Position numbers and translations under genes: made by a program | Notes under the pieces: generated by a model | What the model was told of the DNA's origin: nothing | Seen by the model: only the letters and a program-made list of their open reading frames with translations | Database searches by the model: none | In this document: piece after piece, positions 1-5,946 of the stretch | Layout: every line of letters starts with the position of its first letter | How positions within the stretch are numbered: the first letter of the stretch is position 1 | From: Alphaproteobacteria bacterium | GTDB taxonomy: Bacteria; Pseudomonadota; Alphaproteobacteria; Acetobacterales; Acetobacteraceae | Direction of reading: 5' to 3' | Length of the DNA: 6,454 nucleotides | Assembly: GCA_013298245.1 (NCBI GenBank) | Contig: JAAFHD010000111.1 | Location: 2,348-8,801, forward strand

Positions 1-335
1 ATCGGCGACCAACCCACACGCGCATTCGGGTCCTGGACCATCTCCACCGGCTGGATGCTGCGCCCGACTTCCAGCGCCGCCAACCGGCCGCGCGCGTCTG
101 GCCGTGACAGGGCCAGCCTCTGGTTGTTGGTCGCGAAGGTGAAGTTCAGCGCCCCCTCGGCACGGTTGGCCACCACCAGCGTATAGAGCGCCACCTGCAC
201 GCTGCCCCGCGTGACCTGCTGCATGGTCGCACTCTGCACCACGAAGCGTCCGTCGCAGAAGCTGGCCGTCTGCGCTTGCGCGGCGGGGGCGGCCAGCATG
301 CCGGCCAGGACGAGAAGGAGGGCTTGGTTTTTCAT
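1..335 (-). CDS. Secreted protein of unknown function (3' part missing)
   Basis: The reading frame runs from the ATG at 335 to the window edge without a stop, giving 111 codons of an incomplete gene. Residues 1-21 form a clear Sec signal peptide: MKNQ, a hydrophobic core LLLVLAGMLAA, then AAQAQ, with likely cleavage after AQA at 21. The mature part (FCDGRFVVQSATMQQVTRG, then VALYTLVVANR, then FTFATNNQRLALSRPDARGRL) alternates polar and hydrophobic residues as in a beta-rich exported domain. I do not recognise the family. A G-rich stretch (CTGGGGG) lies immediately before the ATG. An ATG 16 bp further upstream is out of frame, which supports the chosen start. The gene follows the sigma/anti-sigma pair on the same strand after a 74-bp gap and may be co-transcribed and belong to its regulon; that is inference. 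Being real and secreted is well supported; function is unknown. Confidence 0.75.
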   Translation of the reverse strand, partial: MKNQALLLVLAGMLAAPAAQAQTASFCDGRFVVQSATMQQVTRGSVQVALYTLVVANRAEGALNFTFATNNQRLALSRPDARGRLAALEVGRSIQPVEMVQDPNARVGWSP

Positions 336-409
336 GCCCCCAGGCTGCCATGGCCCGCGCATGCCGGCCAATCGATCCGCCCAATCGGCCCGATAGGCCC
401 CGCCCCGCC

Positions 410-1060
410 TCAGTGCGTCAGCCGCGGCCCCATCGCCGCCAGCGCCTTCGTGCCCCAGCGCTTCGCCACCCACACGCTCAGCGCCACCGACCCGCCATGC
501 CACACCAGCACCATCGCCGCCGCATCCAGATGATGCACCAGCGCCAACCCCAGCGCCGCCATCGCGGAAGCCGCCAAGCCGGCCAAAGCCGCCACTTCCA
601 CCGGCCTGGTCAGCGCCGCATGCCGCACCATCCACAGCATCGACAATGTCAGCGGCACGCCAAAGCCCACAATGAACCGCGCGCATTCAAAACTGGTGCC
701 CATGACCAGCCCGCCGCGCCAGATTTCGCCAATGCAGCCCGCCCCCATGCCCGCAATCCAGCCCAGCGCGGGTGCCACGGGCACCCAGGCCCAGCGCGCA
801 TCGCCATCCGGCCGCGCCAGATGAAACGCGCCCAAGGCCGCCAGCACCGCGGTCGCACCGGCAAACACCAGGTTCAACTGCTCCGACATCAGCCCCAGCC
901 GCGCCTCCAGGTCATGCCGCAGCCCCACCACGGCCACGACGCCACCCATGAACAGCCCGGCCACGGCCAGCCAGGCCAGGGCACCCATCCAGGGCGGGGC
1001 CAGGCGGCGCACCGGTTTCGCATCCCGCGCCAGGCGGGCGATCAAGTCATCGCTGTCCAT
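410..1060 (-). CDS. nrsF: NrsF/DUF1109-family membrane anti-sigma factor
   Basis: A 216-residue integral membrane protein with the N-terminal signature of the NrsF/DUF1109 family (DSDDLIARLARDAKPVRRLAPP, residues 2-23), a cytoplasmic segment that binds and silences a partner ECF sigma factor. About six hydrophobic helices follow (roughly 24-46, 62-80, 90-109, 125-145, 154-175, 180-199). The family-typical stretch LTRPVEVAALAGLAASA lies at 150-166 and a VLVWHG motif at 184-189. I start at the ATG at 1060, which puts the family motif at the N-terminus; an upstream in-frame ATG at 1087 would add nine residues lying wholly inside the sigma gene. The start overlaps the sigma stop by 14 bp, so the two are probably translationally coupled. 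From memory, Caulobacter NrsF uses two cysteines about 50 residues apart (near 131 and 181) to sense heavy metals. Here Cys126 is present but the second site reads His176-His177. Cys109 is the only other cysteine. Family assignment is confident; the altered sensing is inference. Confidence 0.88.
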   Translation of the reverse strand: MDSDDLIARLARDAKPVRRLAPPWMGALAWLAVAGLFMGGVVAVVGLRHDLEARLGLMSEQLNLVFAGATAVLAALGAFHLARPDGDARWAWVPVAPALGWIAGMGAGCIGEIWRGGLVMGTSFECARFIVGFGVPLTLSMLWMVRHAALTRPVEVAALAGLAASAMAALGLALVHHLDAAAMVLVWHGGSVALSVWVAKRWGTKALAAMGPRLTH

Positions 1061-1643
1061 CACCAAACCTTCCACGCAGCGCGGCAATGGCGCGATGCGT
1101 CGCTATCTTCAAGGCACCGACTGACAGCCCGCTGATCGCGGCGGCCTCCTTCAAAGGGCGCTCCTCCAGCTTCGCCAGGCGCAAGGCGGTGCGCTGGGAT
1201 TCCGGCAATTCCGCCACGGCGGCGCGCAATTCCGCCGCTTCCAGCCGCGCGGTGCCGACCGCCTCCGTGCCCTGTTCCGGCGCGTCATCCATCGCGGTTT
1301 CGCGGCGGTTGTGCTTGCCCGCGCGGCGCAGCCGATCAATCGCCCGGCGTTCGGCGATCGCGTTCAGCCAAGGCTTGAACGGCCGCGAGGGATCATAGGT
1401 ATGCCGCAGCGCATGCAGCGTCAGCAGCGTGTCCTGCACGGCATCCTCGGCATCTGCCGCATTGCGCACGCGCACCCGCACCACGGCGCGAATTTGCGGC
1501 ATGCACTCGCGCAGCAGCGCGTCATAGGCGCGCGCATCACCACCCTGTGCCGCCGCCATCAACGCGGACCAGCGCATATCGCGGGCATCGGCGGCGGGCC
1601 TGTCCGCTGTCATGTCCATCCTGTCGAAAGTCGCGGTCAACAT
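1047..1643 (-). CDS. ECF RNA polymerase sigma factor, SigF (NrsF-partnered) type
   Basis: A 198-residue sigma-70 family factor of the extracytoplasmic-function class, with only regions 2 and 4. Region 2 spans about residues 24-107, including the core-polymerase-binding DAEDAVQDTLLTLH (64-77) and the -10-recognising RPFKPWLNAIAERRAIDRLRR block (87-107). A variable linker (108-132) joins it to region 4 (about 134-190), where the helix-turn-helix LKEAAAISGLSVGALKIATHR binds the -35 element. Length is normal for the class. The start at 1643 has GAGG 10 bp upstream and lies about 22-25 nt below the predicted transcription start. An in-frame ATG at 1613 with AGGA five bases before it is an equally plausible start. 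The following gene encodes an NrsF anti-sigma factor and overlaps this one, the usual arrangement, so the factor is probably held at the membrane until stress (metals or oxidants in Caulobacter) releases it. The upstream promoter suggests autoregulation. Confidence 0.93.
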   Translation of the reverse strand: MLTATFDRMDMTADRPAADARDMRWSALMAAAQGGDARAYDALLRECMPQIRAVVRVRVRNAADAEDAVQDTLLTLHALRHTYDPSRPFKPWLNAIAERRAIDRLRRAGKHNRRETAMDDAPEQGTEAVGTARLEAAELRAAVAELPESQRTALRLAKLEERPLKEAAAISGLSVGALKIATHRAIAALRGRFGDGQR

Positions 1644-1672
1644 TCCATGATCGCCTCTGGTTTCGCCAGGGT

Positions 1673-1698
1673 TTCGTCGTGCCGCGCGGAATGGTTAC
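1673..1698 (-). promoter_or_regulatory. Predicted SigF-type ECF promoter upstream of the sigma gene
   Basis: Read on the minus strand, GTAACC (1698-1693) is followed after exactly 16 bases by CGAA (1676-1673). This is the GTAACC-N16-CGAA pattern I recall for Caulobacter crescentus SigF-dependent promoters, a factor also controlled by NrsF. The -10 element ends 29 bp before the sigma start codon at 1643, leaving room for a short leader carrying GAGG. The element sits in the 95-bp divergent gap to the plus-strand oxygenase gene. The sequence and spacing are seen directly; the consensus is from memory, and autoregulation is inferred. Confidence 0.7.
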
Positions 1699-1738
1699 GG
1701 GGTTGCGACGAATTCGATTGCGCGGAAAATGCGCCCCC

Positions 1739-2803
1739 ATGACCAGCGCCATCCACGCCCGCGTGCAGGCATTCTGCACCCGCTTCGGCATCCGCATCCC
1801 CATCCTGCAGGCGCCGATGGCCGGCGCCTCCCCGCCCGCACTGGCGGCCGCAGTGGGTGCTGCGGGCGGCCTGGGCGCCTGCGGCGCGCTGCTGCTGGGC
1901 CCGGACGCCATCCGCGACTGGGCGCGCCAGGCCCGCGCGGCGGGCAATGGCGCCTTCCAGATCAACCTTTGGGCGCCCGACCCCGCGCCAGTGCGCGACA
2001 CCGCCCACGAAGCCGCCGTCGCCGCCCGCCTGGCCGCCCTGGGTGCCGCACCCCCAACCCTGTCCGACGGCCCCTACACCCAGGATTTCGCCGCGCAATG
2101 CCAGGCCCTGCTGGATGCGGGCGCGCCGGTCGTGTCCACCATCATGGGCCTGTTCGACCCTGCCTTCGTCACCGAACTGCACCAGCGCGGCGGGTTGTGG
2201 ATCTGCAACGCCACCACCCTCGACGAAGCCCGCGCCGCCGAGGCCGCCGGCGCCGACGCCATCGTGGCCCAGGGCATCGAAGCCGGCGGCCATCGCGGCA
2301 GCTTCGACCCCCTGGCGGCCGAGGCACAACAAGCCAGCCTCTTCGTCCAAATCCCCCGCTTCGCCGATGCGCTGCGCGTGCCCGTCATCGCGTCCGGCGG
2401 CATCATGGATGGCCGCGGCATCGCCGCCGCCCTGATGCTGGGCGCCTCCGCCGTGCAACTCGGCACCGCCTACCTGCGCAGCCCGGAGGCCGGCACCCAC
2501 CCCGCCTGGGCCGCCGCCCTGGCCACCGCCCAGGCCGAGGACACCGTGCAAACCCGAGGCTTCTCCGGCCGCCTGGCGCGCGGCATCCGCAACCGCGTCA
2601 CCGACGCCTTCGCCACCGACCCACCCGCGCCTTACCCCCTGCAACGCGTGCTGACCGGCCCGCTGCGCGAAGCCGCCGCCCGCGCCAACGACGCCAGCGC
2701 CATGCAGCTCTGGGCCGGGCAGGGCGTCGGCATGTCGGTCGCCGAACCCGCCGCCGCGCTGACCACCCGCCTGTGGGACGACGCGCAGGCCCTGTTGCGC
2801 TGA
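1739..2803 (+). CDS. Nitronate monooxygenase-type FMN-dependent enzyme (2-nitropropane dioxygenase family)
   Basis: A 354-residue TIM-barrel flavoprotein. Family landmarks occur in order: PILQAPMAG (21-29) at the first FMN-contacting strand, GGLGACGAL (43-51), FQINLWAP (73-80), QGIEAGGHRG (178-187) with His185 in the position of the class I catalytic histidine, and ASGGIMDGRGIAAALMLGASAVQLGTAYL (218-246) forming the phosphate-binding end of the barrel. FSGRLARGIRN (275-285) is the usual C-terminal motif. The reaction is oxidative denitrification of alkyl nitronates such as propionate-3-nitronate to a carbonyl compound and nitrite. The family also contains misannotated relatives, so the true substrate is open. 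The protein has no signal peptide and should be cytoplasmic. I use the ATG at 1739 because the conserved N-terminus begins just after it; an in-frame ATG at 1691 would add 16 basic residues. The ribosome site is weak (GGAA, about 11-12 bp upstream). It heads the plus-strand cluster, 59 bp before the first receptor gene. Confidence 0.9.
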   Translation: MTSAIHARVQAFCTRFGIRIPILQAPMAGASPPALAAAVGAAGGLGACGALLLGPDAIRDWARQARAAGNGAFQINLWAPDPAPVRDTAHEAAVAARLAALGAAPPTLSDGPYTQDFAAQCQALLDAGAPVVSTIMGLFDPAFVTELHQRGGLWICNATTLDEARAAEAAGADAIVAQGIEAGGHRGSFDPLAAEAQQASLFVQIPRFADALRVPVIASGGIMDGRGIAAALMLGASAVQLGTAYLRSPEAGTHPAWAAALATAQAEDTVQTRGFSGRLARGIRNRVTDAFATDPPAPYPLQRVLTGPLREAAARANDASAMQLWAGQGVGMSVAEPAAALTTRLWDDAQALLR

Positions 2804-2831
2804 CACTGGCGCGAAGCCCGTCGGCGCATTA

Positions 2832-2854
2832 TCTCCCGCTCAACAAAAGGGAGA
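2832..2854 (+). promoter_or_regulatory. Small hairpin covering the ribosome-binding site of the first receptor gene
   Basis: TCTCCC (2832-2837) pairs perfectly with GGGAGA (2849-2854) across an 11-base loop. The 3' arm is the ribosome-binding site itself (AGGGAG, 2848-2853, nine bases before the ATG at 2863). The stem is only 6 bp, so it may moderate initiation rather than block it, or may be chance. The ribosome site is strong and confirms the start at 2863. Confidence 0.4.
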
Positions 2855-2862
2855 CAACGTCC

Positions 2863-3828
2863 ATGCTCACGCGCCGCAGCGCCCTTATTGCGCCCGCTGT
2901 CCTGGCAGCACCCGCCGTCCAGGCGCAGGCCTGGCCCGCGCGCCCCATCCGCATGGTGATCCCCTGGCCGCCGGGCCAGGCGACAGACCTGATCGGCCGC
3001 CTCTTCGCCGACGCCCTGACGCAGCGCCTGGGCGTGCCCGTCACGCCGGAAAACCGCGCCGGCGCGGGCGGCACCATCGGCACCGATGTGGTCGCGAAGG
3101 CCGCAGGCGATGGCTATACCCTGCTGGCCGCATCGGCCGGCCCGGCCACGATTTCGCCGCTGGTGCAGCGCGTGCCTTATGACGTGGCGCGGGATTTGGC
3201 GCCGATCGCCCTCGGCGGCCAGTCGCCCTATGTGCTGGTGACGCACCCGAATTTCCCGGCGCAGAACCTGGCGGAATTCATCGCCCGCGTGCGCGCGGCC
3301 CCGGGGCGGCACACCTTCGCCTCCTCCGGCACCGGCGCCACCGCGCATCTGGTCAACGAGTTCTTCAACTTCACCGCCGGGCTGGACGCTGTTCACGTCC
3401 CCTTCCAGGGCAGCACGCCGGCCATCACCGCCATCCTGGGCGGCCAGGTGGACTACACGCTGGAAACCGCGGCCGCGACCATGCCGCATGTCCGCGGTGG
3501 ACGCCTGCGCGGCTATGGCGTGTCGCTGCGCGATGCCGGCGCCATCACCAATGATCTGCCGACATTTTCGCAGTTCTTCAACGCGCCGGGCTTCCACATG
3601 GGCGCCTGGATCGGCCTGATGGCGCCGGCCGGCACGCCCGCCGCCATCCAGGAACGCCTGGCGCGCGAATCCCTCGCCTGGCTGGCGACCCCCGAGGCCC
3701 GCGAACGCTTCGCCAATGTCGGCCTGGCGATGGATGTGCGCGGCCCCGCCGAATTCACCACCTACCTGGCCACGCAGCGCGAATTGTTCGCCGATGTCGT
3801 GCGCCGCGCCAACATCCGGGCGGAGTGA
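2863..3828 (+). CDS. Bug/TctC-family periplasmic solute-binding receptor (first of a tandem pair)
   Basis: A 321-residue tripartite-tricarboxylate-transporter receptor. The N-terminus (LTRRSALIAPAVLAAPAVQAQA) is a signal peptide with a twin-arginine-like start (RR at 4-5) and likely cleavage after AQA at 23. Family landmarks: IPWPPGQATD (33-42), the first ligand loop; ENRAGAGGTIGTDVVAKA (63-80); DGYTLLAAS (83-91); FASSGTGATAHLVNEFF (152-168), the second loop; and VHVPFQGSTPAITAILGGQVDY (177-198). Such receptors bind carboxylates in the periplasm. Many alphaproteobacteria and Bordetella-like species carry large orphan sets, and no TctA/TctB permease lies in this window. The canonical PGG of the first loop reads PGQ here and in the next gene. 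I start at 2863, preceded by AGGGAG at nine bases and directly followed by the signal peptide. The open frame continues far upstream, but only as a shadow of the oxygenase gene. The ligand cannot be predicted. Confidence 0.93.
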   Translation: MLTRRSALIAPAVLAAPAVQAQAWPARPIRMVIPWPPGQATDLIGRLFADALTQRLGVPVTPENRAGAGGTIGTDVVAKAAGDGYTLLAASAGPATISPLVQRVPYDVARDLAPIALGGQSPYVLVTHPNFPAQNLAEFIARVRAAPGRHTFASSGTGATAHLVNEFFNFTAGLDAVHVPFQGSTPAITAILGGQVDYTLETAAATMPHVRGGRLRGYGVSLRDAGAITNDLPTFSQFFNAPGFHMGAWIGLMAPAGTPAAIQERLARESLAWLATPEARERFANVGLAMDVRGPAEFTTYLATQRELFADVVRRANIRAE

Positions 3829-3833
3829 ACACC

Positions 3834-4793
3834 ATGCATCGCCGCACCCTCTTCGCCGCCATGGCCGCACCCGCCATCGCACACGCACAAGCCTGGCCCG
3901 GCGGCCGCCCCATCCGCATCATCGTGCCCTGGACGCCGGGGCAGGCGACCGACATCGTGGCCCGCCTGTTCGCGGATGGGCTGGGCCCGCGCCTCGGCAC
4001 CAGTTTCGTCATTGAAAACCGCGCCGGCGCGGGTGGTTCCATCGGCACCGACGCGGTGGCCAAGGCCGCACCCGATGGCTTCACGCTGCTGGGCGCATCA
4101 TCCGGCCCGGTATCCATCAACCCGCTGGTGCAGCGCATGCCATACGATGTGGAGCGCGATTTGACCGGCGTGGCGCTGGGGGGCCTCGCACCCTTCGTGC
4201 TGGTGTCGCACCCCAATTTCCCGGCGCAGACCATCCAGGAATTCGTGGCCCGGCTGCGCGCATCGCCGGGGCGCTTCACCTTCGCGTCTTCCGGCACCGG
4301 GGCGACGGCGCATCTCATCACCGAATTCTTCAATGCGGTGGCGGGTGCGCAGGCGGTGCATGTGCCCTTCCAGGGCAGCGCGCCGGCGCTGACGGCCATC
4401 CTGGGCGGCCAGGTGGACTACACGATGGAAACCGCGGCCACGACCATGCCGCATGTTCGCGGCGGGCGGCTGCGCGCCTATGGCGTGTCGCTCCGCGAGG
4501 GCACGCCGCTGGCGGAAAACGTGGTGCCGATCGCGCGCGCGCTGAACGCGCCGGAATTCGACATCGGCGCCTGGATCGGCCTGATGGCGCCGGCCGCGAC
4601 ACCGCCGGCGATCATTGAACGGCTCTCGGCCGCATCGCTGGAATGGCTGGCGGACCCCGCCACGCGCGAGCGCTTTTCCAACGCCGGATTGCAGATGCAG
4701 CCCAAGGGCGCGGCGGCGATGAACGTGTTTCTGCGCGAACAACGCGCGGTGTACGAGAACGTCGTCCGCCGCGCGAATTTGAGCGCGGGGTGA
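3834..4793 (+). CDS. Bug/TctC-family periplasmic solute-binding receptor (second of a tandem pair)
   Basis: A 319-residue receptor of the same family, about two-thirds identical to its upstream neighbour by eye. A signal peptide (MHRRTLFAAMAAPAIAHAQA) precedes the mature start at about residue 21. The same landmarks are present: VPWTPGQATD, ENRAGAGGSIGTDAVAKA, DGFTLLGAS, FASSGTGATAHLITEFF, VHVPFQGSAPALTAILGGQ and GAWIGLMAPA. From the mature N-terminus onward the two genes align with no gaps over the regions I checked (constant offset of 965 bp), which marks a gene duplication. I choose the ATG at 3834 because GGAG at 3822-3825, inside the end of the first receptor gene, sits eight bases before it. 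A GTG at 3825 is possible but poorly placed. The genes are 5 bp apart and surely co-transcribed. The loops carrying the first ligand-binding motif are conserved, while the segment around residues 223-245 differs most, so the ligands may be related but distinct. Confidence 0.93.
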   Translation: MHRRTLFAAMAAPAIAHAQAWPGGRPIRIIVPWTPGQATDIVARLFADGLGPRLGTSFVIENRAGAGGSIGTDAVAKAAPDGFTLLGASSGPVSINPLVQRMPYDVERDLTGVALGGLAPFVLVSHPNFPAQTIQEFVARLRASPGRFTFASSGTGATAHLITEFFNAVAGAQAVHVPFQGSAPALTAILGGQVDYTMETAATTMPHVRGGRLRAYGVSLREGTPLAENVVPIARALNAPEFDIGAWIGLMAPAATPPAIIERLSAASLEWLADPATRERFSNAGLQMQPKGAAAMNVFLREQRAVYENVVRRANLSAG

Positions 4794-5593
4794 TGTTCGA
4801 GACCCTCGCGGTTGAGCACGCAGCGCCGCATGTGGTGCTGTTGCGGTTGAACCGGCCGCAGGCGGCTAATGCGCTGAACACGCAGATGGGCCGCGACCTG
4901 CTGGCCTTCTTCCAGGCGGTGCCGGAGGGGACGCGCGCTGTCGTGCCGGAAGGCGTGCGGGCGATCGTGCTGACCGGCGCTGGCGAGCGCGCCTTCTGCG
5001 CCGGCGGCGACCTGAAGGAGCGCAACGGCATGACCGACGCGCAATGGCAGGCGCAGCATGAGATTTTTGAGCGCGCCTATTGGGCGTTGATGGACTGCGC
5101 CATCCCGGTGATCGCGGCGGTGAATGGCGCGGCCTATGGCGGCGGCTGCGAAATGGCGCTGGCCTGCGACTTCGCCTATGCGGCCGAGGGCGCGCGCTTC
5201 GCGCTGACCGAGGTGACGCTGGGCATCATGCCAGGTGCCGGCGGCACGCAGAACCTGCCGCGCGCCGCAGGGTCGCGCCGGGCGAAGGAAATCATCTTCA
5301 CCGGCCTGCCGTTTTCCGCCGCCGACGCGCTGGAATGGGGCGTGGTGAACCGCGTGCTGCCCGCGGCCGAGCTGCTGCCGGCGGCGCTGGCCACCGCCGC
5401 GCGCATCGCGGCCAATGCCCCGCTGGCGATCCGCCAGGCGAAAACCAGCATCCGCTTCGGCGCCGAGACCGACCTGCATTCCGCGCTGCGGCTGGAGGTG
5501 GAGGCATACAACCGCCTGGTCGGCACCGAGGACCGGCATGAGGGCGTGGCGGCCTTCAACGCGAAGAGGGCAGCGGTTTTTCGGGGGCGTTGA
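4793..5593 (+). CDS. Enoyl-CoA hydratase/isomerase (crotonase family)
   Basis: A 266-residue crotonase-fold enzyme, a normal length for the family. AFCAGGDLKER (67-77) and NGAAYGGGCEMALACD (111-126) supply the oxyanion hole. Glu120 (in GGGCE) and Glu140 (in TEVTLGIMPGAGGTQ) occupy the positions of the two catalytic glutamates of mitochondrial enoyl-CoA hydratase, so true hydratase activity (water addition to a trans-2-enoyl-CoA) is plausible rather than only isomerase. The C-terminus EGVAAFNAKRAAVFRGR is typical. The protein is cytoplasmic. Its ATG shares one base with the stop of the second receptor gene (TGATG), so translation is probably coupled; a GAG lies nine bases upstream. The open frame extends further upstream only inside the receptor gene. 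An eight-residue tandem duplication (43-58) lengthens the loop before strand VRAIVLTG. Co-location with two carboxylate receptors suggests degradation of an imported acid as its CoA ester, but the substrate chain is unknown. Confidence 0.92.
   Translation: MFETLAVEHAAPHVVLLRLNRPQAANALNTQMGRDLLAFFQAVPEGTRAVVPEGVRAIVLTGAGERAFCAGGDLKERNGMTDAQWQAQHEIFERAYWALMDCAIPVIAAVNGAAYGGGCEMALACDFAYAAEGARFALTEVTLGIMPGAGGTQNLPRAAGSRRAKEIIFTGLPFSAADALEWGVVNRVLPAAELLPAALATAARIAANAPLAIRQAKTSIRFGAETDLHSALRLEVEAYNRLVGTEDRHEGVAAFNAKRAAVFRGR
4919..4966 (+). repeat. 24-bp in-frame tandem duplication inside the hydratase gene
   Basis: Two adjacent 24-bp units (4919-4942 and 4943-4966) encode VPEGTRAV and VPEGVRAI. 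The DNA units share the start GTGCCGGA and diverge at scattered positions, so the event is not very recent. It falls in the surface loop between the first helix and the conserved VRAIVLTG strand and does not touch catalytic residues. Confidence 0.65.
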
Positions 5594-5670
5594 GGGCGCG
5601 CATGCGGTTGGCGCATGGGTGCCAAGCGTGATGAACGCCATTTCATCTTTGCTGCGATGCAAAAAATTGC

Positions 5671-5698
5671 TTGCATGCGAGCGATCGGCGCCCTATGT
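5671..5698 (+). promoter_or_regulatory. Predicted housekeeping-type promoter of the small RNA
   Basis: TTGCAT (5671-5676) and CTATGT (5693-5698) are separated by 16 bases, close to alphaproteobacterial sigma-70 promoters, which favour TTG at -35 and a CTATnT-like -10. The predicted transcription start is about 5704-5706, right at the foot of the small RNA's first hairpin. This lies 78 bp after the hydratase stop, so the RNA has its own promoter. The alternative -35 TTGCTT at 5667 would need a 20-base spacer and is less likely. Confidence 0.62.
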
Positions 5699-5705
5699 TC
5701 ATCTC

Positions 5706-5790
5706 AGCAGCCAGGGACAAGTGCCTTGGTTGCCTTTCTTGGACGTTTCCTCCCTTAACTTGGCGGGCCTTCGTGGCCCGCCATTTTTTT
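5706..5790 (+). ncRNA. mmgR: Candidate MmgR / alpha-r8 family trans-acting small RNA
   Basis: A stand-alone RNA unit of about 85 nt. It opens with a 10-bp hairpin (GCAGCCAGGG at 5707-5716 with CCTTGGTTGC at 5724-5733, two G-U pairs, 7-base loop). A mostly unpaired segment (5734-5760) follows, carrying TTTCCTCCCT at 5746-5755, and the unit ends in a strong intrinsic terminator. From memory, the alphaproteobacterial alpha-r8 family (MmgR of Sinorhizobium meliloti, about 77 nt; Rfam suhB family) has this layout and an invariant unpaired UUUCCUCCCU. MmgR is an Hfq-dependent RNA that limits polyhydroxybutyrate accumulation. The CCUCCC core is anti-Shine-Dalgarno, so it probably acts by pairing near ribosome-binding sites. 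No protein frame of note lies here. The motif, fold and spacing are visible in the sequence; family membership is recalled and awaits a covariance-model match. A different anti-Shine-Dalgarno RNA family is the main alternative. Confidence 0.75.
5761..5790 (+). terminator. Rho-independent terminator
   Basis: A perfect 9-bp stem (TGGCGGGCC at 5761-5769 with GGCCCGCCA at 5775-5783) closes a TTCGT loop and is followed by seven T residues (5784-5790). It ends the small RNA and would also stop any read-through from the hydratase operon. Confidence 0.93.
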
Positions 5791-5946
5791 GGTGGGGCGG
5801 TAGAGAGCGGGAATTTACCTCGCTGGAGGGTGGCGCGGGGCCTGCGGGCCATCTTGAGTTCGATCCCTGGTTCAGCGCGCCCTCAACGTCGATGCGTTTT
5901 GCGTTCGGCGCACGCTCTGACCGAATCTGTTCAGTCTCGGAAAACG
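5791..5946. other. Intergenic stretch without a supportable gene
   Basis: GC-rich spacer between the small-RNA terminator and the AT-rich block. Several short frames cross it on both strands, but none has a convincing start, ribosome site or recognisable protein. GAGTTCGATCCCTGG near 5857-5871 recalls a tRNA T-arm, yet no tRNA body surrounds it. Confidence 0.5.

Noticed and set aside
336..409. CCAATCG occurring twice and several GGCC palindromes, a possible terminator or operator
   Set aside because: No stem longer than a few base pairs and no T tract on either strand; too weak to call.
350..1135. 261-codon plus-strand frame across the anti-sigma gene
   Set aside because: His/Arg/Pro/Gln-rich low-complexity translation typical of an antisense shadow; the opposite strand encodes a coherent NrsF protein.
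1699..1738. Possible sigma-70 promoter for the oxygenase gene (TTGCGA with AAAATG)
   Set aside because: Poor -10 match and the implied transcription start would fall at the start codon.
1637..2806. Long minus-strand open frame (389 codons) opposite the oxygenase gene
   Set aside because: It is a glycine/alanine-rich mirror of a GC-rich gene with no family motif; the plus-strand frame has clear NMO motifs.
1729..2862. Plus-strand open frame running into the first receptor, suggesting a large fusion
   Set aside because: The upstream part is arginine/proline-rich shadow of the oxygenase gene in another frame; the receptor has its own ribosome site and signal peptide at 2863.
2632..3888. 418-codon minus-strand frame opposite the first receptor
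   Set aside because: No recognisable domain and composition typical of antisense frames in GC-rich DNA.
5853..5880. TTCGATCC resembling a tRNA T-arm
   Set aside because: Flanking bases do not form the T stem and no acceptor, D or anticodon arms can be found around it.
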